A stretch of DNA of 64,000 nt from Prostheceraeus crozeri. Lineage: Eukaryota; Platyhelminthes; Polycladida; Euryleptidae. The translations under genes and the position numbers were made by a program. The notes below the pieces were generated by a model, which had not been told where the DNA came from, ran no database searches, and worked only from the letters and a program-made list of their open reading frames with translations. Within the stretch, counting starts at the first letter, position 1, and each line of letters begins with the position of its first letter. Shown here one piece after another: positions 35,200 to 46,800 of this stretch. The stretch covers positions 124,001 to 188,000 of the forward strand of contig CAJQUW010008619.1 of NCBI GenBank assembly GCA_907163375.1, read 5' to 3'.

Positions 35200-35970
35200 G
35201 GTGCTCGAATGATGCTAACCTTTAAGAAAGTGATAGCAAACTCAATACTGTTTTGATTAGTAATGGATTCAAATCCATTAGCAGGCCCACTAGCAAAGCT
35301 AAAATCACCAAAAATACAGATAGTAAGACTAAAGATAATTCGGTCTTCCTAAAATTAAATTTTGTTAATGATCGTTGTTCTCGTAAACTGAAACACCTTA
35401 GTGAGAAGTTTAATCTACCTATCAAGATTGTCAATAAACCAGGAAAGCAATTAGGCAAATTCATTTCGAACTATAATAATTCCAAGTCATGCAGTTGCAA
35501 TATTTGTAAGAGCCTACCCGATAACATGAACTGTAGCACGCGTTATGTTGTTTCTAGGTTTTCGTGTAACATTTGCAGCAAAACGTATATTGGTTCGACT
35601 AACCTCCCCTTCTCTGCGCGCTATCATGAGCATCGCAGATCTATTACTAATCTCGACGGTTCGAATGCTCTCGCCAATCATGTTCTTGTTAATCATTGTA
35701 ATTCTTTGATGACCATTACTGATTTTACCATTGATTTTTTTGACAGTCAGACCGATCCTGTACGCACTAGAATTTCTGAAGCAAACTGTATTGATTTCTG
35801 AAAGCCTGAATTGAATAGGAAACATGAGCTGATGAGCATCAATCGCTGCATATAAAGACTGAAATTTATTATTCTTGTGTTCACCAGCTATATACCCATG
35901 AGTATGTCTCTGTCAGACGAAACGTCGGGTTACTTGTTTTTATTTTAACTACATTACCTCATCCTGCAAT
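35200..35970 (+). mobile_element. Penelope-like element, endonuclease end
   Basis: A 182-codon open frame (35253-35801) gives the region between reverse transcriptase and endonuclease, SVFLKLNFVNDRCSRKLKHL. The GIY-YIG domain follows: CSCNICKS, then RFSCNICSKTYIGSTNLPF, ARYHEHRRS and NHVLVNHCN. Downstream, PELNRKHELMSINRC and SDETSGYLF belong to the element's C-terminal end. The 5' reverse-transcriptase part is absent, a usual truncation. Related pieces lie at 13840-14860 and 59186-59790. Confidence 0.88.
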
Positions 35971-35989
35971 AAAAGAACAGGGAGCAGAA

Positions 35990-36785
35990 TAACTTTTTTT
36001 AGGTGTCCGCAGCGAAACGCTTCAAAACGCCCTGGACAACTGTCACTCTCTCTATCTCGCTTCTTCAGAAGAGAAGATTTTTCCTTTTGAAGATTTTCCC
36101 GTTAATTCTGCCAGCAACTTCTGGGCACGTTGTCGCTCTTGCAATTTCATCTCCAACTCTTTCTCGACACACTTCTCTTCCTCATGTAGCTTTGATAGAA
36201 ATGCACACTTTTTCTGATCTTTTTCAATTTCAATCATCAATTCTTTCTCAAGTGCTTATTTATCTTCTTTTCTTTTCTTCATCTTGCTTCCTCTATTCCG
36301 CCTTCAATTTTGCTTTTGCATGCGCTGATTCCGCAAGCTGAAGAAACCGAGGAGTTATTGGGAGTGTTGGTGGTGTCCAACACTTCACTCTCAGACAAGA
36401 TCTGGAAACGACCAAAGCAGTTATCGTTTCGGAGTTCAGGCTTTGACGCTTCTTCTGTACGACGTCGGAGAGGTTACTGAAAACGCCATCGACATCCGCA
36501 TTTCCATGAGGTAATACCAGAATAGCGAGGACCAATTTTGATAACACAGAAAACTTTCCAGTGTTTTGGATCTTCCTGCAGTATGAGGTAACATGGTCAT
36601 CGGGAGTGTCGCTCGAAGTACTTGATTGAAGAACTTTCACTTCCAACCTTAAATGTGACAATTCCTCTGCAGGAACAGCCGAGGGGGCACCAATCTTTCA
36701 TCAGATCCTCGTTTACGTCCTTCAATTTCAACCACTCGCCATGCCATCGCGATTTTGGTTTCGACATAATGCACTTTTTGAAGCA
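35990..36785 (-). mobile_element. hAT transposase C-terminal relic
   Basis: On the minus strand, SKLVLAILVLPHGNADVDGV followed by FSNLSDVVQKKRQSLNSET matches the hAT dimerisation domain, whose pattern is LPHSNADVERVFS-x-x-x-x-x-K-x-x-R-x-x-L. Upstream, in another frame, is WHGEWLKLKDVNEDLMKDW. Downstream is a highly charged tail (CVEKELEMKLQERQRAQKLL) likely to form a coiled coil. At least two frame breaks. It is cut at about 36785 by the LINE piece on the other strand. Terminal repeats were not found. Confidence 0.75.
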
Positions 36786-37083
36786 ATATCCGATGTCATC
36801 GTACGAAATCGACTCAGATGGTTTGGCCACGTGGTGCGAAAAGAGCCCGAAGACTGCGTCACGAAGTGTTGACATGGAAAGTAGAGGGAAGAAGAAAAAA
36901 AGGTCAACCTCGGAAGACATGGAGTGACTCTATTGCCGCTGATCTCAAGCAGATATGGTCTCAAACCGGATGACGTCAACGATCGTCAACGCCGGCGGTC
37001 TGCGAACCACAGCATTGAGACGAATCGTCCAACCCTACGAAGTCGGAGAAAACGGACGTTAAACGCATAAGCATAAGTATAAG
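36786..37083 (+). mobile_element. LINE C-terminal fragment with tail
   Basis: SDVIVRNRLRWFGHVVRKEP followed in a shifted frame by GQPRKTWSDSIAADLKQIW-like readings. This is the tail of an RTE-like LINE, ending in a degenerate ATAAGCATAAGTATAAGTAA tail. It is 5'-truncated and sits between the hAT relic and the second Tc1 copy. Confidence 0.8.
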
Positions 37084-37937
37084 TAATTGACAGGCCACAC
37101 ACCAATCGAGAACTTATGTTCTCAGCTTTTCAATGAGCCATTAGACATTTGTATCCGTCATTGTTTAAGGTGGACAGAGGTCAAAATGTGAAAATCGCCA
37201 CTTTCACAAAATCTCAAATTTTAATATGGAAACATGTGAGCATGATAATGAATCAAACACGTGGTGAAAGGGCTTTCTCTGAGCATTCCTTTGATGTATT
37301 ATTCGTCGAAATCGGTTTACTTATAGAGAAGTTATGATATTCCAAATTTATTGCATAATTTACTGAATGTTGTTGAAAAATTGTTTACATCTTTTAGCGG
37401 TAACGAGGTCATTTTCACGCTTTCAATATCGGTGGTGTCTAGACGTCTGCTCTGCAAATTCAAATCAAATTGTTGGATGACCCAGATGAATTGTAAACAA
37501 AGTTTCCATTCGGTTTTGAATTCATCTTATGTAATGATGACCGAGTCAAAGCTTGTGAAAGAGTTTTCTGGACGAAGTTTCTGCTCTTTTGTCAAAAGGA
37601 CAGTCCGAACGGCCAATTGAGGAGTTCAAATCTGAAACCGTCGGTTTCTGCCATAGCAGTGAGACGTTGCCTGAAAAGTGAGAACTTTAAAACTCTTTAA
37701 AATTAAGCCGACCATCAGGGATCGAATTGACCGCCAACTGAAGTGGGTGACATAGCATTGCCAGTGACTTTCTCAATGAAATGAGTTGTTTGGACTGATG
37801 AAGCGTCTGTATGTCTCCGAGATCGCGATAGCCGTTTGAGAGTTTGGATGAAGTCAGGTGATGCAATTCCTGGTCATTTGACATTGCCAGAATCAAGGAA
37901 ACAAAAGATTGCTTATTTGTACTGCGATATGGATGAT

Positions 37938-38400
37938 CATAGAAATTGATAACAATAAAATTGTGGTGTCAGTGGCACAGTGGTTGCATACTTGGACTAA
38001 CGATCTCATGGTCCAGAGGTCGAACCCGGAAAGTGTCATTGGAAGTCGGCAGGAAGGGCATCCGGACTACAAAGCACCACAACGCTCCAAACAAAGTCTG
38101 ACTTAAGTCAGCACCGTCCAAGGCCCCAGTAGGGGTAAAAAGTGACGTAAAATCCGTAAAAAAAACAACTCTAGAATGGAAGTAAAGCTTCATGCAATAC
38201 ACAATAGTGGCACAAAAATCGCACGCATTTTCACTTAGATACACTTGTCGACGACTGTATCATTGGATTAGAATCAGTCACATGTGCAATTACAAGGTTT
38301 TCATTGGTTCTTCATGCCCCAACTTAGTTCCCCCGGATGTGCCGTGACCTTGAGTTAATTTCTATTCTAGTCAACTTCAGATAAACAATCTATTTCTATG
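37938..38400. mobile_element. hAT-like MITE, copy 2, inserted in Tc1
   Basis: This is the reverse complement of the 15713-15965 element: CATAGAAATTGATAACAATA at one end and ATAAACAATCTATTTCTATG at the other. It is flanked by the perfect 8-bp duplication TGGATGAT (37930-37937 and 38401-38408) of Tc1 sequence. It is about 200 bp longer than copy 1 because a SINE has inserted into it. Confidence 0.93.
37961..38155 (+). repeat. SINE family 1 copy nested in the MITE
   Basis: Head GTGGCACAGTGGTTGCATAC, body CGGCAGGAAGGGCATCCGGA, and the CCCAGTAGGGGTAAAAAGTG end. It lies between MITE positions that are contiguous in copy 1, so it is the youngest layer of the stack. Confidence 0.9.
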
Positions 38401-38860
38401 TGGATGATGTATGGCCGAACTGAGCTCCATTTCCTATGGGATAACACGAGTTCCGATGGCTATGTAAAAAATGTGCAAATGCACATTTGCTGAAGCTCGG
38501 TGAGAGTCTATCAATTCTTCCTGGAGATGGTATTTCTCGACGTTTGAAACTTTCTTGAAGTTTTGCTAAGGCAAGAGAGGGGAGTTTAGATCAAGTAGTG
38601 ATCAATAGCCTGATCGAAAGCATGTCTTTCCGGATTCGATAATTGATTGATTGGGAAAATTTGTGAGGTTTTTCTGCTGAGGTTGCGAAAATATTAGTGA
38701 CCACATGTGAACCTACCACTGGCCCTTTTAAGAGCCCTATGGCAGGAAACAACAAACAAAATTATATTTCAACCTTAAATAGTCTGCCGATTAGTACCAG
38801 TAATTGACAGAACTTCATTAAAGTCAGACAAAATGTAAGTGGTAGACTTTTTATGATCAT

Positions 38861-40230
38861 CTGGAAAAAGAATGCCTTTGTAATCAATAATCCAGATACA
38901 CCAATTCGTGTAAGGCTATTAATTTTGCAATGTTCGGAGATAAGGTAACATAAAAAGAAGGCGCTGTCTACTTGTCATGAATAACTAAAGTATATCAGTA
39001 CTAAATTGCAATATAATAACATTATTTTGATTGAAAAATTTCGGGCATTATTTATATAGATTTTCGGAACTGATGTCTCAGATTCGGGCATTCGGGCCGA
39101 AATCGGAATACTGAATCAACTAACTCTGCATGAATACATTAAAATTACCTTAAGAATTACATTAGGAGCTCCCTAGCTCCTAGTTCCCTAGTTCAAGTTG
39201 CTGAAAATACATAAAAGATAAGCTATACTATCAAGTATAGTCAAATAGGACTATATTGTAAGAAATTCTAAAGTGCGATATCGAGACAAAGTTTTGAAAT
39301 GTCGGTTAAGAAACTAATCAATAGCCTGGACGCAAATTTCCATTCCAAAACCGCAACCTCAAGCCTTAATTAGTCACAAAATAATAATTATCCAAGTTTT
39401 ATAGAAATACATGCCTTGAATGAATGCTAAAACTTCGAAATTAGAAATCTCCGGAGGCAATTTCATACTAACAACAAAATGTTCAAAAACTGGTGAACAG
39501 CTTATCATCTTTATCATTGAGGATAATCTCTAGGGGAAATACGACAAGAGAATTGAAATTTCTCAGGTATGTCTTCATCGATTCAAGTCTCCGTTCAAAC
39601 ATCAGACATATTCTTTTAAGTCGTTCTAAATTACTGCAATTAGAATGAGAAACGAGGGCAGAAGAAATAGAGGCTCATATTGCATATCCTGGCATTGTTA
39701 TAAGTAAAAATGAATTCACGTGGTTCGCTATCCCTCCAGCAGAGACTATCTTAAGACAACTGCAGCATAACAAGGCTGACAATTCTGTCAATGTCATTTG
39801 AAGCACTCTATGTAAGAAGTCAGCGCATAGCACTGTCAGAAAATAAGCCAATCAAACTACTATAATGTCGCATCTCTGCATTGGATTGCAAATTTTGAAA
39901 GCATTCATGGTAGAATGAATGAAAGATCATTTACATGTTATTATTCCACTTGTAAGTTTTCCACTATAGTTCCACTTGCAGTTTTACCTGCAGCAAGAGT
40001 TCATGAGAATGTGTTATTTAATGAGACAATTTTGATCAATCGAATAATGTTAAATATAATTCCCAGGGATCTCTATTCGGTGCACAAAAATCCGGAAGAG
40101 TTTTGGTGTTCACAGACCACTGCACAAAACCGATAGTCCCTCGGTAAACTGATGCCCGATATACGGGGTGATTCAATTTGTGCTATCTATCAACTAGAAC
40201 CAATCAAATGGTTAATCAAACTCATGGTAG
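38861..40230. other. gap without gene
   Basis: A 73-codon plus-strand frame at 39915-40136 shows no resemblance. No repeats with defined ends. Confidence 0.3.
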
Positions 40231-40432
40231 CTCACAGTGGTCTCCATGGCACAGTGGTTAAGTGCTTGACCTAGCGATCTTTTGGTCTAGAGGTCGAGTC
40301 CCGAAAGTGTCACTGGAAGTCGGCAGGAAGGGCATCCGGACAAAAAGTGCCACGACGTTCCAGATGAAGTCGGGCAATATCAGCACCGTTCAAGCCCCCA
40401 GCATGGGGAGCAATAACGTTAAGGCTTCATAG
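40231..40432 (+). repeat. SINE family 1, full-length copy
   Basis: The best preserved copy: head GGTCTCCATGGCACAGTGG with a consensus-like A box, B box AGAGGTCGAGTCCC, GGCAGGAAGGGCATCCGG, and the end CCCCCAGCATGGGGAG. Useful as the family reference. Confidence 0.92.
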
Positions 40433-41263
40433 TAGCTTATGAAGCACTACAAACATACAATTAAGAAGCCAGTCGACTAAGGCAGGAAAATAACATGCCG
40501 GTTCTGACTCACAACAAGAAAGTAGTACTTTACGATATGGTTCTATAACTTATATGAGACCTTCATTTCATGTTGGCTACGTCCGAGGATCCATCTGATG
40601 GTTGGTAAAAACCTTAAGATCGTGGAGGACCTTGTAAAAGACATCTTACGACATTGACATCTTATCAATAAATCTTGAAGGTCATCCCTGTTGCTGAGTG
40701 GCCTGCAAACTATAGGATGTGTAATTTCTAGGACTTATGGAATGATTCATTTTGTCATGGTAAAAAAAAACAACTTGTGAAAACAAAATGAATGATTCAG
40801 GTGGATTCACGACGACTCCTTATCAATGCACAAGTGAGAGAATAGCAATTTACAATATACACAGTTCACATCGTTGAATGGTTTACCAAAAATGTGATAA
40901 AACACACGAATCCTGACCTTGTTGTGAGTATAGCAAAAATGCCCTTTTTTCGCCACTTAACATTTGCGATTCCACGAGAAATTAAGCAAGCTGAGAAGAT
41001 ATCTTCACTTCAGTAAATACGAAGAAATGCCAAACGTCATTCATATCAGTAGTTAAGAGGTTTTTAAAGGGGGTTAAGAGGTTTTAAGCATTTTAAGTAA
41101 GTGAAAACGCGAGGAAAGTTAGCATATAAATATCGATTTTCTAGTATTACTTGCATTATATTTAATGCCTTCAATCAGCTCAGATGATAGAATTCGGAAT
41201 TCCTCTATGGAATTGTCACAATGCCATGAAGGTATTGTGTATCGAATGGAATCAAGTCCCAAA
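40433..41263. other. gap without gene
   Basis: Nothing recognised. Confidence 0.3.
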
Positions 41264-41669
41264 CACGCACCTGGCTAGACATCAGGCTATCGTGGCGCCA
41301 GTAGATCGTTCTAAACTCACACATTCTTCGTATAGCCAACATTGAGTGTGGAAGGTCATCAGCGATAGCGGCGAATCTCAAAAGATTTTTATTGCCTATC
41401 AAGTCAATGTCTCCTTGCACAGAATTTCGAGTAATTATCCGATTCATACAAGACTGACTGGAATTTCTGTGAATGCGAAATAGAAAGTGTGTATTAGACA
41501 GAGTTCTTTTTCCGAATATTTCGATGAGAGGATAAAGCACGAAGACCGAAGATCTGAGCATTTTCTCAAATTGTGAGATTGTGAAATTGTGTATTTGCCA
41601 TTTGAAAACAGCGTTCCACATTTTCTCAGTAGCAATTAATTTATCGTTTTCCGGGGTGTAGGTTATCAA
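41264..41669 (-). CDS. candidate exon, product unknown
   Basis: The minus strand is open for 135 codons between a good acceptor (TCGTTTATTTATAG) at 41669 and a consensus donor (AGCCAG followed by GTGCGT) at 41264. The reading starts LITYTPENDKLIATEKMWN and includes VLYPLIEIFGKRTLSNTHF and LRFAAIADDLPHSML. It has no family motif that I recognise. Long frames of this size are rare in AT-rich sequence but can occur by chance in 64 kb. There is no ATG at the start, so it would be an internal exon. Confidence 0.3.
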
Positions 41670-43120
41670 CTATAAATAAACGACGAACGATTAGCTTCAA
41701 TGATGCTGCCTCTGTTCACTTATCTCCAATTACGTCCTTCACAAAGGTCAGCTAAACCTCACAAAACCTTTTTACCGTCTCCATAGGCCTATAGCAGTCG
41801 ATTGCGCTTACTTACATACCCACCACAATGGAGAGTCAGACAGTTCTCCGTTCACGAACCTTTGATCGCGTCCTTGACTAAGGCCAGATAAACTAAACAA
41901 TGGCTAATTATCGTCTCATTTCGATTGACGATTACTTAACTCCCCCGATTCATCTAATAAAGGTTAAAAAGGACAGTGACCCGGTAAACTGTCGCGCTAT
42001 CATCCAGGGTTTTAAATTACTAATTCAGGCTTGACTGATTCCTATATTGGCTTAATCGGCTACTGAGAATGAAATTGAAATTAAACGAAACAGAAAAGAG
42101 AATACAGCTTCACCTACAGAAAAGAGAAGACAGCTTCACCTACAGCAAATTTCATGGCGGCGATTAGTGATTATTGAATGAAATGTTCAATTACATAAAT
42201 TCACATGACAATCGATGTCATCAATTTTCTAATTTGTTCTTTCTTTTAATTACTGTAATAGTTTATTGTTAATTCCATCTGACAAATGCTGTCAGACCTC
42301 TTAAAACATCTGGAAGATGATAAAAAAATCAAGTCATGATATTGTGCACCGAACTAAATACAGTTCAACTTCAGGCGTACAGAAGCATTCAATAGTTTCT
42401 ACTAAAACACCTAAGTGTTACACCAATGCGCATTCATTAAAACTATAAATCACTGATTCGGATAGGTTGAATCCAAAACAAGTAATGCCTTGCAAGAAAC
42501 CATGACATCAAACATTTGTTTCAAAATCACACTGTATAGTGTCATTGAAAATCAGTCTAATTGTTATGGATCTCAGATGTCATGCATTTACGTAAAAATT
42601 CTGACGTCAAATTGGGAAACCTAGCAAAGACATGCTTCCTACTTCAAAGTAACTTATTTTAGCAATATTCAAAAGACATGTTTCGCTGAGGTGGGCAGTC
42701 TGCACAACCTCTAGAATTTGAAAATAGATTTTCTGTTTAATTATTGTCTTTTAACTGACGCATCAAAAATGAGCAGAAGATTTTGTCAGATTGATTGTCA
42801 GATTTTCGGTGAAATTATGCATAATTTTAGAACCATGATTTCTTCTCATAGCTCTCCGAACTGAAGTCACTTTGGAGCGACGATGGACAAATTATTTCAT
42901 TGAGAAGGTGTGTTAGTGTACTACCACAGGAGGAGAAATGGCTTAGTTCACTTCAATCTTATGTCATATTTCCAGGAGCATGTTGCGATGAAATGCTGTA
43001 TAGATGCATTCATAATGCTGTGTGAATCCCGCAATTCGACATCTCGTGAAATATGACACAATGAGTGATCGAATACTTTAATCTGGAAATTCTAATCCCA
43101 TTTGATATTGAAGAAAAAAT
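41670..43120. other. gap with one tandem duplication
   Basis: 42090-42141 holds two 26-bp units (ACAGAAAAGAGAAKACAGCT...) differing at one base. Nothing else is supported. Confidence 0.4.
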
Positions 43121-43124
43121 GATG

Positions 43125-43316
43125 CTTTAACGTCATTACCCCCCCCCAAGTTGGGGGCTTGGACGGTGTTGACATGGTCAGACTTTAATTTAGAGTGTTG
43201 TGATCTTTTAGTCCGGTTGCCCTTCCTGACGACTTCCCATGACACTGTCGGGGCTCGACCGCTGGACCGAAAGATCACTAGGCCAAGCACTTAACCACTG
43301 TGCCACGGAGACCACC
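43125..43316 (-). repeat. SINE family 1, near full-length copy
   Basis: Minus-oriented, complete from the tRNA-like head to the CCCCAACTTGGGGGG end-domain. Confidence 0.9.
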
Positions 43317-44749
43317 AAAAAAGTGAGAAAGATAACATAAAACAATTTTCTATGACCATGTAGTTGTCTATTCCCAATATTTCGACTTAGCCTTTATCAG
43401 GGGATACAGAAAAATGAAATTGTACAGAATGTCGCTAAGAAAATTGAAATTAAATTACTGCAAAGAAGAAAGTAGTTTGACATTCAACACGCGGAAGTGG
43501 AAGCGAGTACACTTTCTACACTTTCCCTCCTAGAAGAGGCTTCGTCTTTGCATTCGTTTCGCACTATTCTCTATTCGTTTTAATATTATCTGATAACGAT
43601 GATAACTTATTCGGATTGATGAACTAGAGTCGATCTCAGCTCTGATTTGCGACGAACTTTCGATTGGATTATTTGCTGTCAATGCCTCTTCATTTCAAAT
43701 CAACCAAGAAAGTGCTCCCTCATCGGCGATAAACAACCGCATCCTAATTTATTCATCTCCCTCACTGGATGCAAATTATTCGTCGGAGGATTTCTATCCC
43801 AACCTTGTAAATTGAGGCCAATTTGAATAAGAATAAAAGCAAACAAAGTTGATGTATTTATCTGACAGCACCAAGCAGTTTGAAATTTGCGTGATATCTC
43901 GTTCAGTCCATAGCTAATATTTTCATCCTATTAGGAATATCAGCCATCTGAAGAGGGCTTGAACTGCGAGGGTCTAAAGACACGTTCGGTTGACTACATG
44001 ACGATGCAATAGTTCTGTACAGATTTTGCATGCATCAGCGTAGGTGATTGAGTACGTTTCGATATCTAGAGTTATCTAGATTATGTAGTCCAGCAGCCAG
44101 AACGAGCTTCTGCATTGGACGAGGCCGAAAATGAGACTTCTACACAGTAAGTACACGAATGTACCACGCATCAGCTGAGTTCTACCCGGTTCCTCCTCTT
44201 GTCAAACAGGATCAAAGAAAAACACATGCAAATCCAATAGGAAGTAGATCAAACTTTCTAGCAAGCATGAAAATTTCTGATTTTTAATAAGAGCACTAAG
44301 TCTAGAACAAGTGAACCTCCTAATGTCGGCAAACACCATCTCAATTTCCGCGGCCTCAGAATTTCGGAATCTTAGAGAATTTCTAATACCGGAATTGTAT
44401 TCCCTAATACGATATCATTAGACATTGCACATCCCACAAATCCTTGCGTGGCAATGGCTTTAAAAAATTGTCATTTAGAAAGGCAGGTCGGTCACCCAGA
44501 TGTCACCTCCAGTCAGAAGGGATAATGACAGGGTAGTGATTCACTAAATGATGACGGAATTCTTGTACATGAAATAAGAAATCTTAATCAAGTAGGCCTG
44601 CTTCAAATAATCAGTGAAAAAATGTTCTTGTCTGTAGAATAAGCAAGCTTTCTCAGCTTGCATGACAGGTAAACATGCATACTTATACACTACAGCCTAC
44701 TCTAGTCAATGGGTGCTGAAGAACATTAAGGAGAGGCATTTCCCGAAGA
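43317..44749. other. gap; includes diverged repeat copy
   Basis: 44085-44290 matches 8690-8890. Near 43375-43410 TATTTCGACTTAGCCTTTAT with the following CAGGGG resembles a retroelement end but has no coding part. Confidence 0.35.
44085..44290. repeat. diverged dispersed repeat, copy 2
   Basis: See 8690-8890. The ACAGGATCAAAGAAAAACAC block is shared exactly. Confidence 0.5.
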
Positions 44750-45975
44750 TATATACTATACCAAACCTGTGTCCGGAGGGCGATGCTACACGAGGCTGAA
44801 ACATGGGCCATGAAGGAAGGCGAAATGAGAATGCTCACCGCTGGATGAGAATGCTAAGAACAATGATGGGAGTGAAACGTGAAGACAGAAAGAGCAGCAG
44901 TGAGATTCGGGATATGCTTGGAATTGGAGGAATTGACGAATACATGGAGTGCAAAAGATTGAGATGGTGTGGACACGTTAAGACAGGGGTGCGCAACCTG
45001 TACGGCCGCATGCGGGCGTAGCAGAAGCAGAGTGTGGCCGTGACAATGGGAAGTAGCCCTAAATGAAAAAGAATATTGTACATGTATATTGCAAATATGT
45101 TTGGAGTTCAAGACAATCGAAAAACAGTCGCCACTATAGTGGCATACTAGTCACCTTGTAACTGTCCAACACCTTTATGCCCATGATGCTTGGAAAAATG
45201 CGCGCCCGCAGGCGCGATGAAGGCGTTCAAGCAGTTCGGTAACTCATGAATAGAATATTTAAGGGAAGTTACATTCATGTGCATTCATAGCTAGAGTCAT
45301 CAGCTAAAAGAAACAAAAGGGACAATTGTAGTTTACTCGAATTGTTCGCGCGCGTAGGCTTCAAGTCCATGGCCTGAATAAGGATGCCTGCTAGATCACC
45401 GGCCCTGTGATGAATGAATGAGCTTTGTATGGCTCGTGATTCCTTTATGAATTATTACATTAACTTAGCAAAGTGTTTTCTCCTTCGGTTGCCCTTGCAA
45501 AAACATGCTTTCAACTTTTCAAGTGCTGATAACACCTTAAGCTTGAAATCTTTTCGAGTCAAAAATGACCGTCGGTCGTGTATGGATTAACTTGCTAACT
45601 CATTCTTTGCGAAGTAGGCCTTTATGCGATTTTCAGTGCGTCATTCATCAGGGAAAGCTAATTTAAGTGCTTGAATGTAAAAAGGATTGGCTACTATTGA
45701 CCTAGTTGTTCGCACACATAGTGCAGCCGTGATTCTTTCGGCCTTCGACATGGCGGCCGAAAAATGTAAAAGGTTGCGCACTCCTGCGTTAAGAGAAGAC
45801 AAGAAAACTGCACAGTGAAGACACTGAAGTTCAACGAGAAGCGGAGGAAAGGGCGTCCATTCAAATCGTGGATGGAAACTGTGAAGAACGACAACCGGAC
45901 GAGATGGAGACGGCTTACTCTCGCACGCGGGAACAACGGCCTTGAAACGGCAGCAGCAGCAGGGAAGTAGAACTA
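44750..45975 (+). mobile_element. LINE C-terminus split by a hAT-like insertion
   Basis: Left part (44750-44983): TCVRRAMLHEAETWAMKEGE, then in another frame RMLRTMMGVKREDRKSSSEI and CKRLRWCGHVK. Right part (45787-45975): FNEKRRKGRPFKSWMETVKN and RWRRLTLARGNNGLETAAAA, ending in a stop. Together these are the usual C-terminal blocks of an RTE-type LINE (LRW-x-GHV, then GRP-x-x-W). The two parts are separated only by the element at 44984-45786. Frame breaks show the LINE was already decaying. Confidence 0.85.
44984..45786. mobile_element. hAT-like non-autonomous element
   Basis: An 803-bp element with terminal repeats CAGGGGTGCGCAACCT and, at the other end, CAGGAGTGCGCAACCT. It is flanked by the perfect 8-bp duplication CGTTAAGA (44976-44983 and 45787-45794). 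Subterminal CGGCCG motifs occur near both ends. All are features of hAT elements. The interior holds no transposase, only a GC-rich hairpin (CGCGCCCGCAGGCGCG at about 45202). Confidence 0.95.
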
Positions 45976-46459
45976 TATTGCATCAGTTAACCGGTTATTT
46001 TATAAGCGCTTCGTAGGCACAAATCTATATAGAGATACAAGTAATTATTTTGTCGTTATCATTGTTATTACCAGGGCCTCGCTTGCACTCTGTGTGACGT
46101 ACTGCAAGAATGATCAATATAATACTTGGTGCAGCCAACAGCACATAAATATCGTTCACACTACAGTCAATCACACAGAACATTTACACGGATAATGAAG
46201 ACAATAGATAATAGATACATGCATGCATCCATATATGGATAATATACATTTTAAATGAGGGTTATTTTATAATTGAGCTCTTGAATCCCTATAGTCGCAT
46301 ACAGGTACTTAACTAGTGCGGCAGTACCGACGAAACAATCGTTCTTATCATGTTTTCTTATCATTATTGAAAAATCATGTGGGCAGTGATTACATCATCT
46401 CAGCTGATTCGATTCTTTCACAAAGATTCTTCCCGGAGTCATGACCGCTTCGGTTAAAC
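45976..46459. other. gap without gene
   Basis: Nothing supported. Confidence 0.3.
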
Positions 46460-46800
46460 CACTGTGAATTGGAGCACCGCGTGACGTCCTCCGATCAATT
46501 GCGACGTTTCCCACCCGCATTCCATTTAAGTCTGCATTTAGCCGAGATCATCGCACGCGGATAGGGATTGAGGAAGACAAACGCACTCAGGCGCACGCTT
46601 TGAACCTGCCGTCAACGGCGAGACAGGATTCTAATGAACGAGAGCCTTCAGACGCGGCTTCAGCGTGGGAAAGAGAGAACCAGGACAGGTCAATGAGCAG
46701 TTCCGAAAGTTCTCCATCAAAAGAGCAGTGCGAGGATTGTTCAGCCTCGTCAGCAGAGAGGAAATACATTGACAAGTCTCATTTAAATGTCACAAAGCAA
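46460..46800 (+). other. GC-richer open region, possible first exon or promoter
   Basis: Base composition rises clearly and both strands are open. On the plus strand the frame reads LPSTARQDSNEREPSDAASA and on to SSSESSPSKEQCEDCSASS, like a disordered serine/glutamate-rich protein. A TGACGTC motif, as bound by CREB-type factors, lies at 46477. The only in-frame ATG opens MSSSESSPS. No splice donor is convincing. It could be a 5' exon of an unrecognised gene or a chance GC-rich patch. Confidence 0.25.

Larger units (their letters stand above)
37084..38860 (+). mobile_element. Tc1-like transposon, copy 2 (interrupted)
   Basis: This is collinear with 21434-23022. It starts inside the 5' untranslated part, so the left terminal repeat is missing. 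It ends at the right terminus ATGATCA (38853-38859). Its transposase is shorter and more damaged than copy 1: the N-terminal MMTESKLVKEFSGRS is clear (from about 37537), several breaks follow, and a MITE interrupts it at 37938-38400. Confidence 0.88.

Noticed and set aside
43375-43415. Retroelement-end-like TATTTCGACTTAGCC (and similar at 15150 and 53470)
   Set aside because: Only a short motif without attached coding sequence; too weak to annotate as Penelope-like copies.
45694-45936. 80-codon minus-strand frame
   Set aside because: It crosses the hAT-like right end and the LINE tail, which codes on the plus strand.
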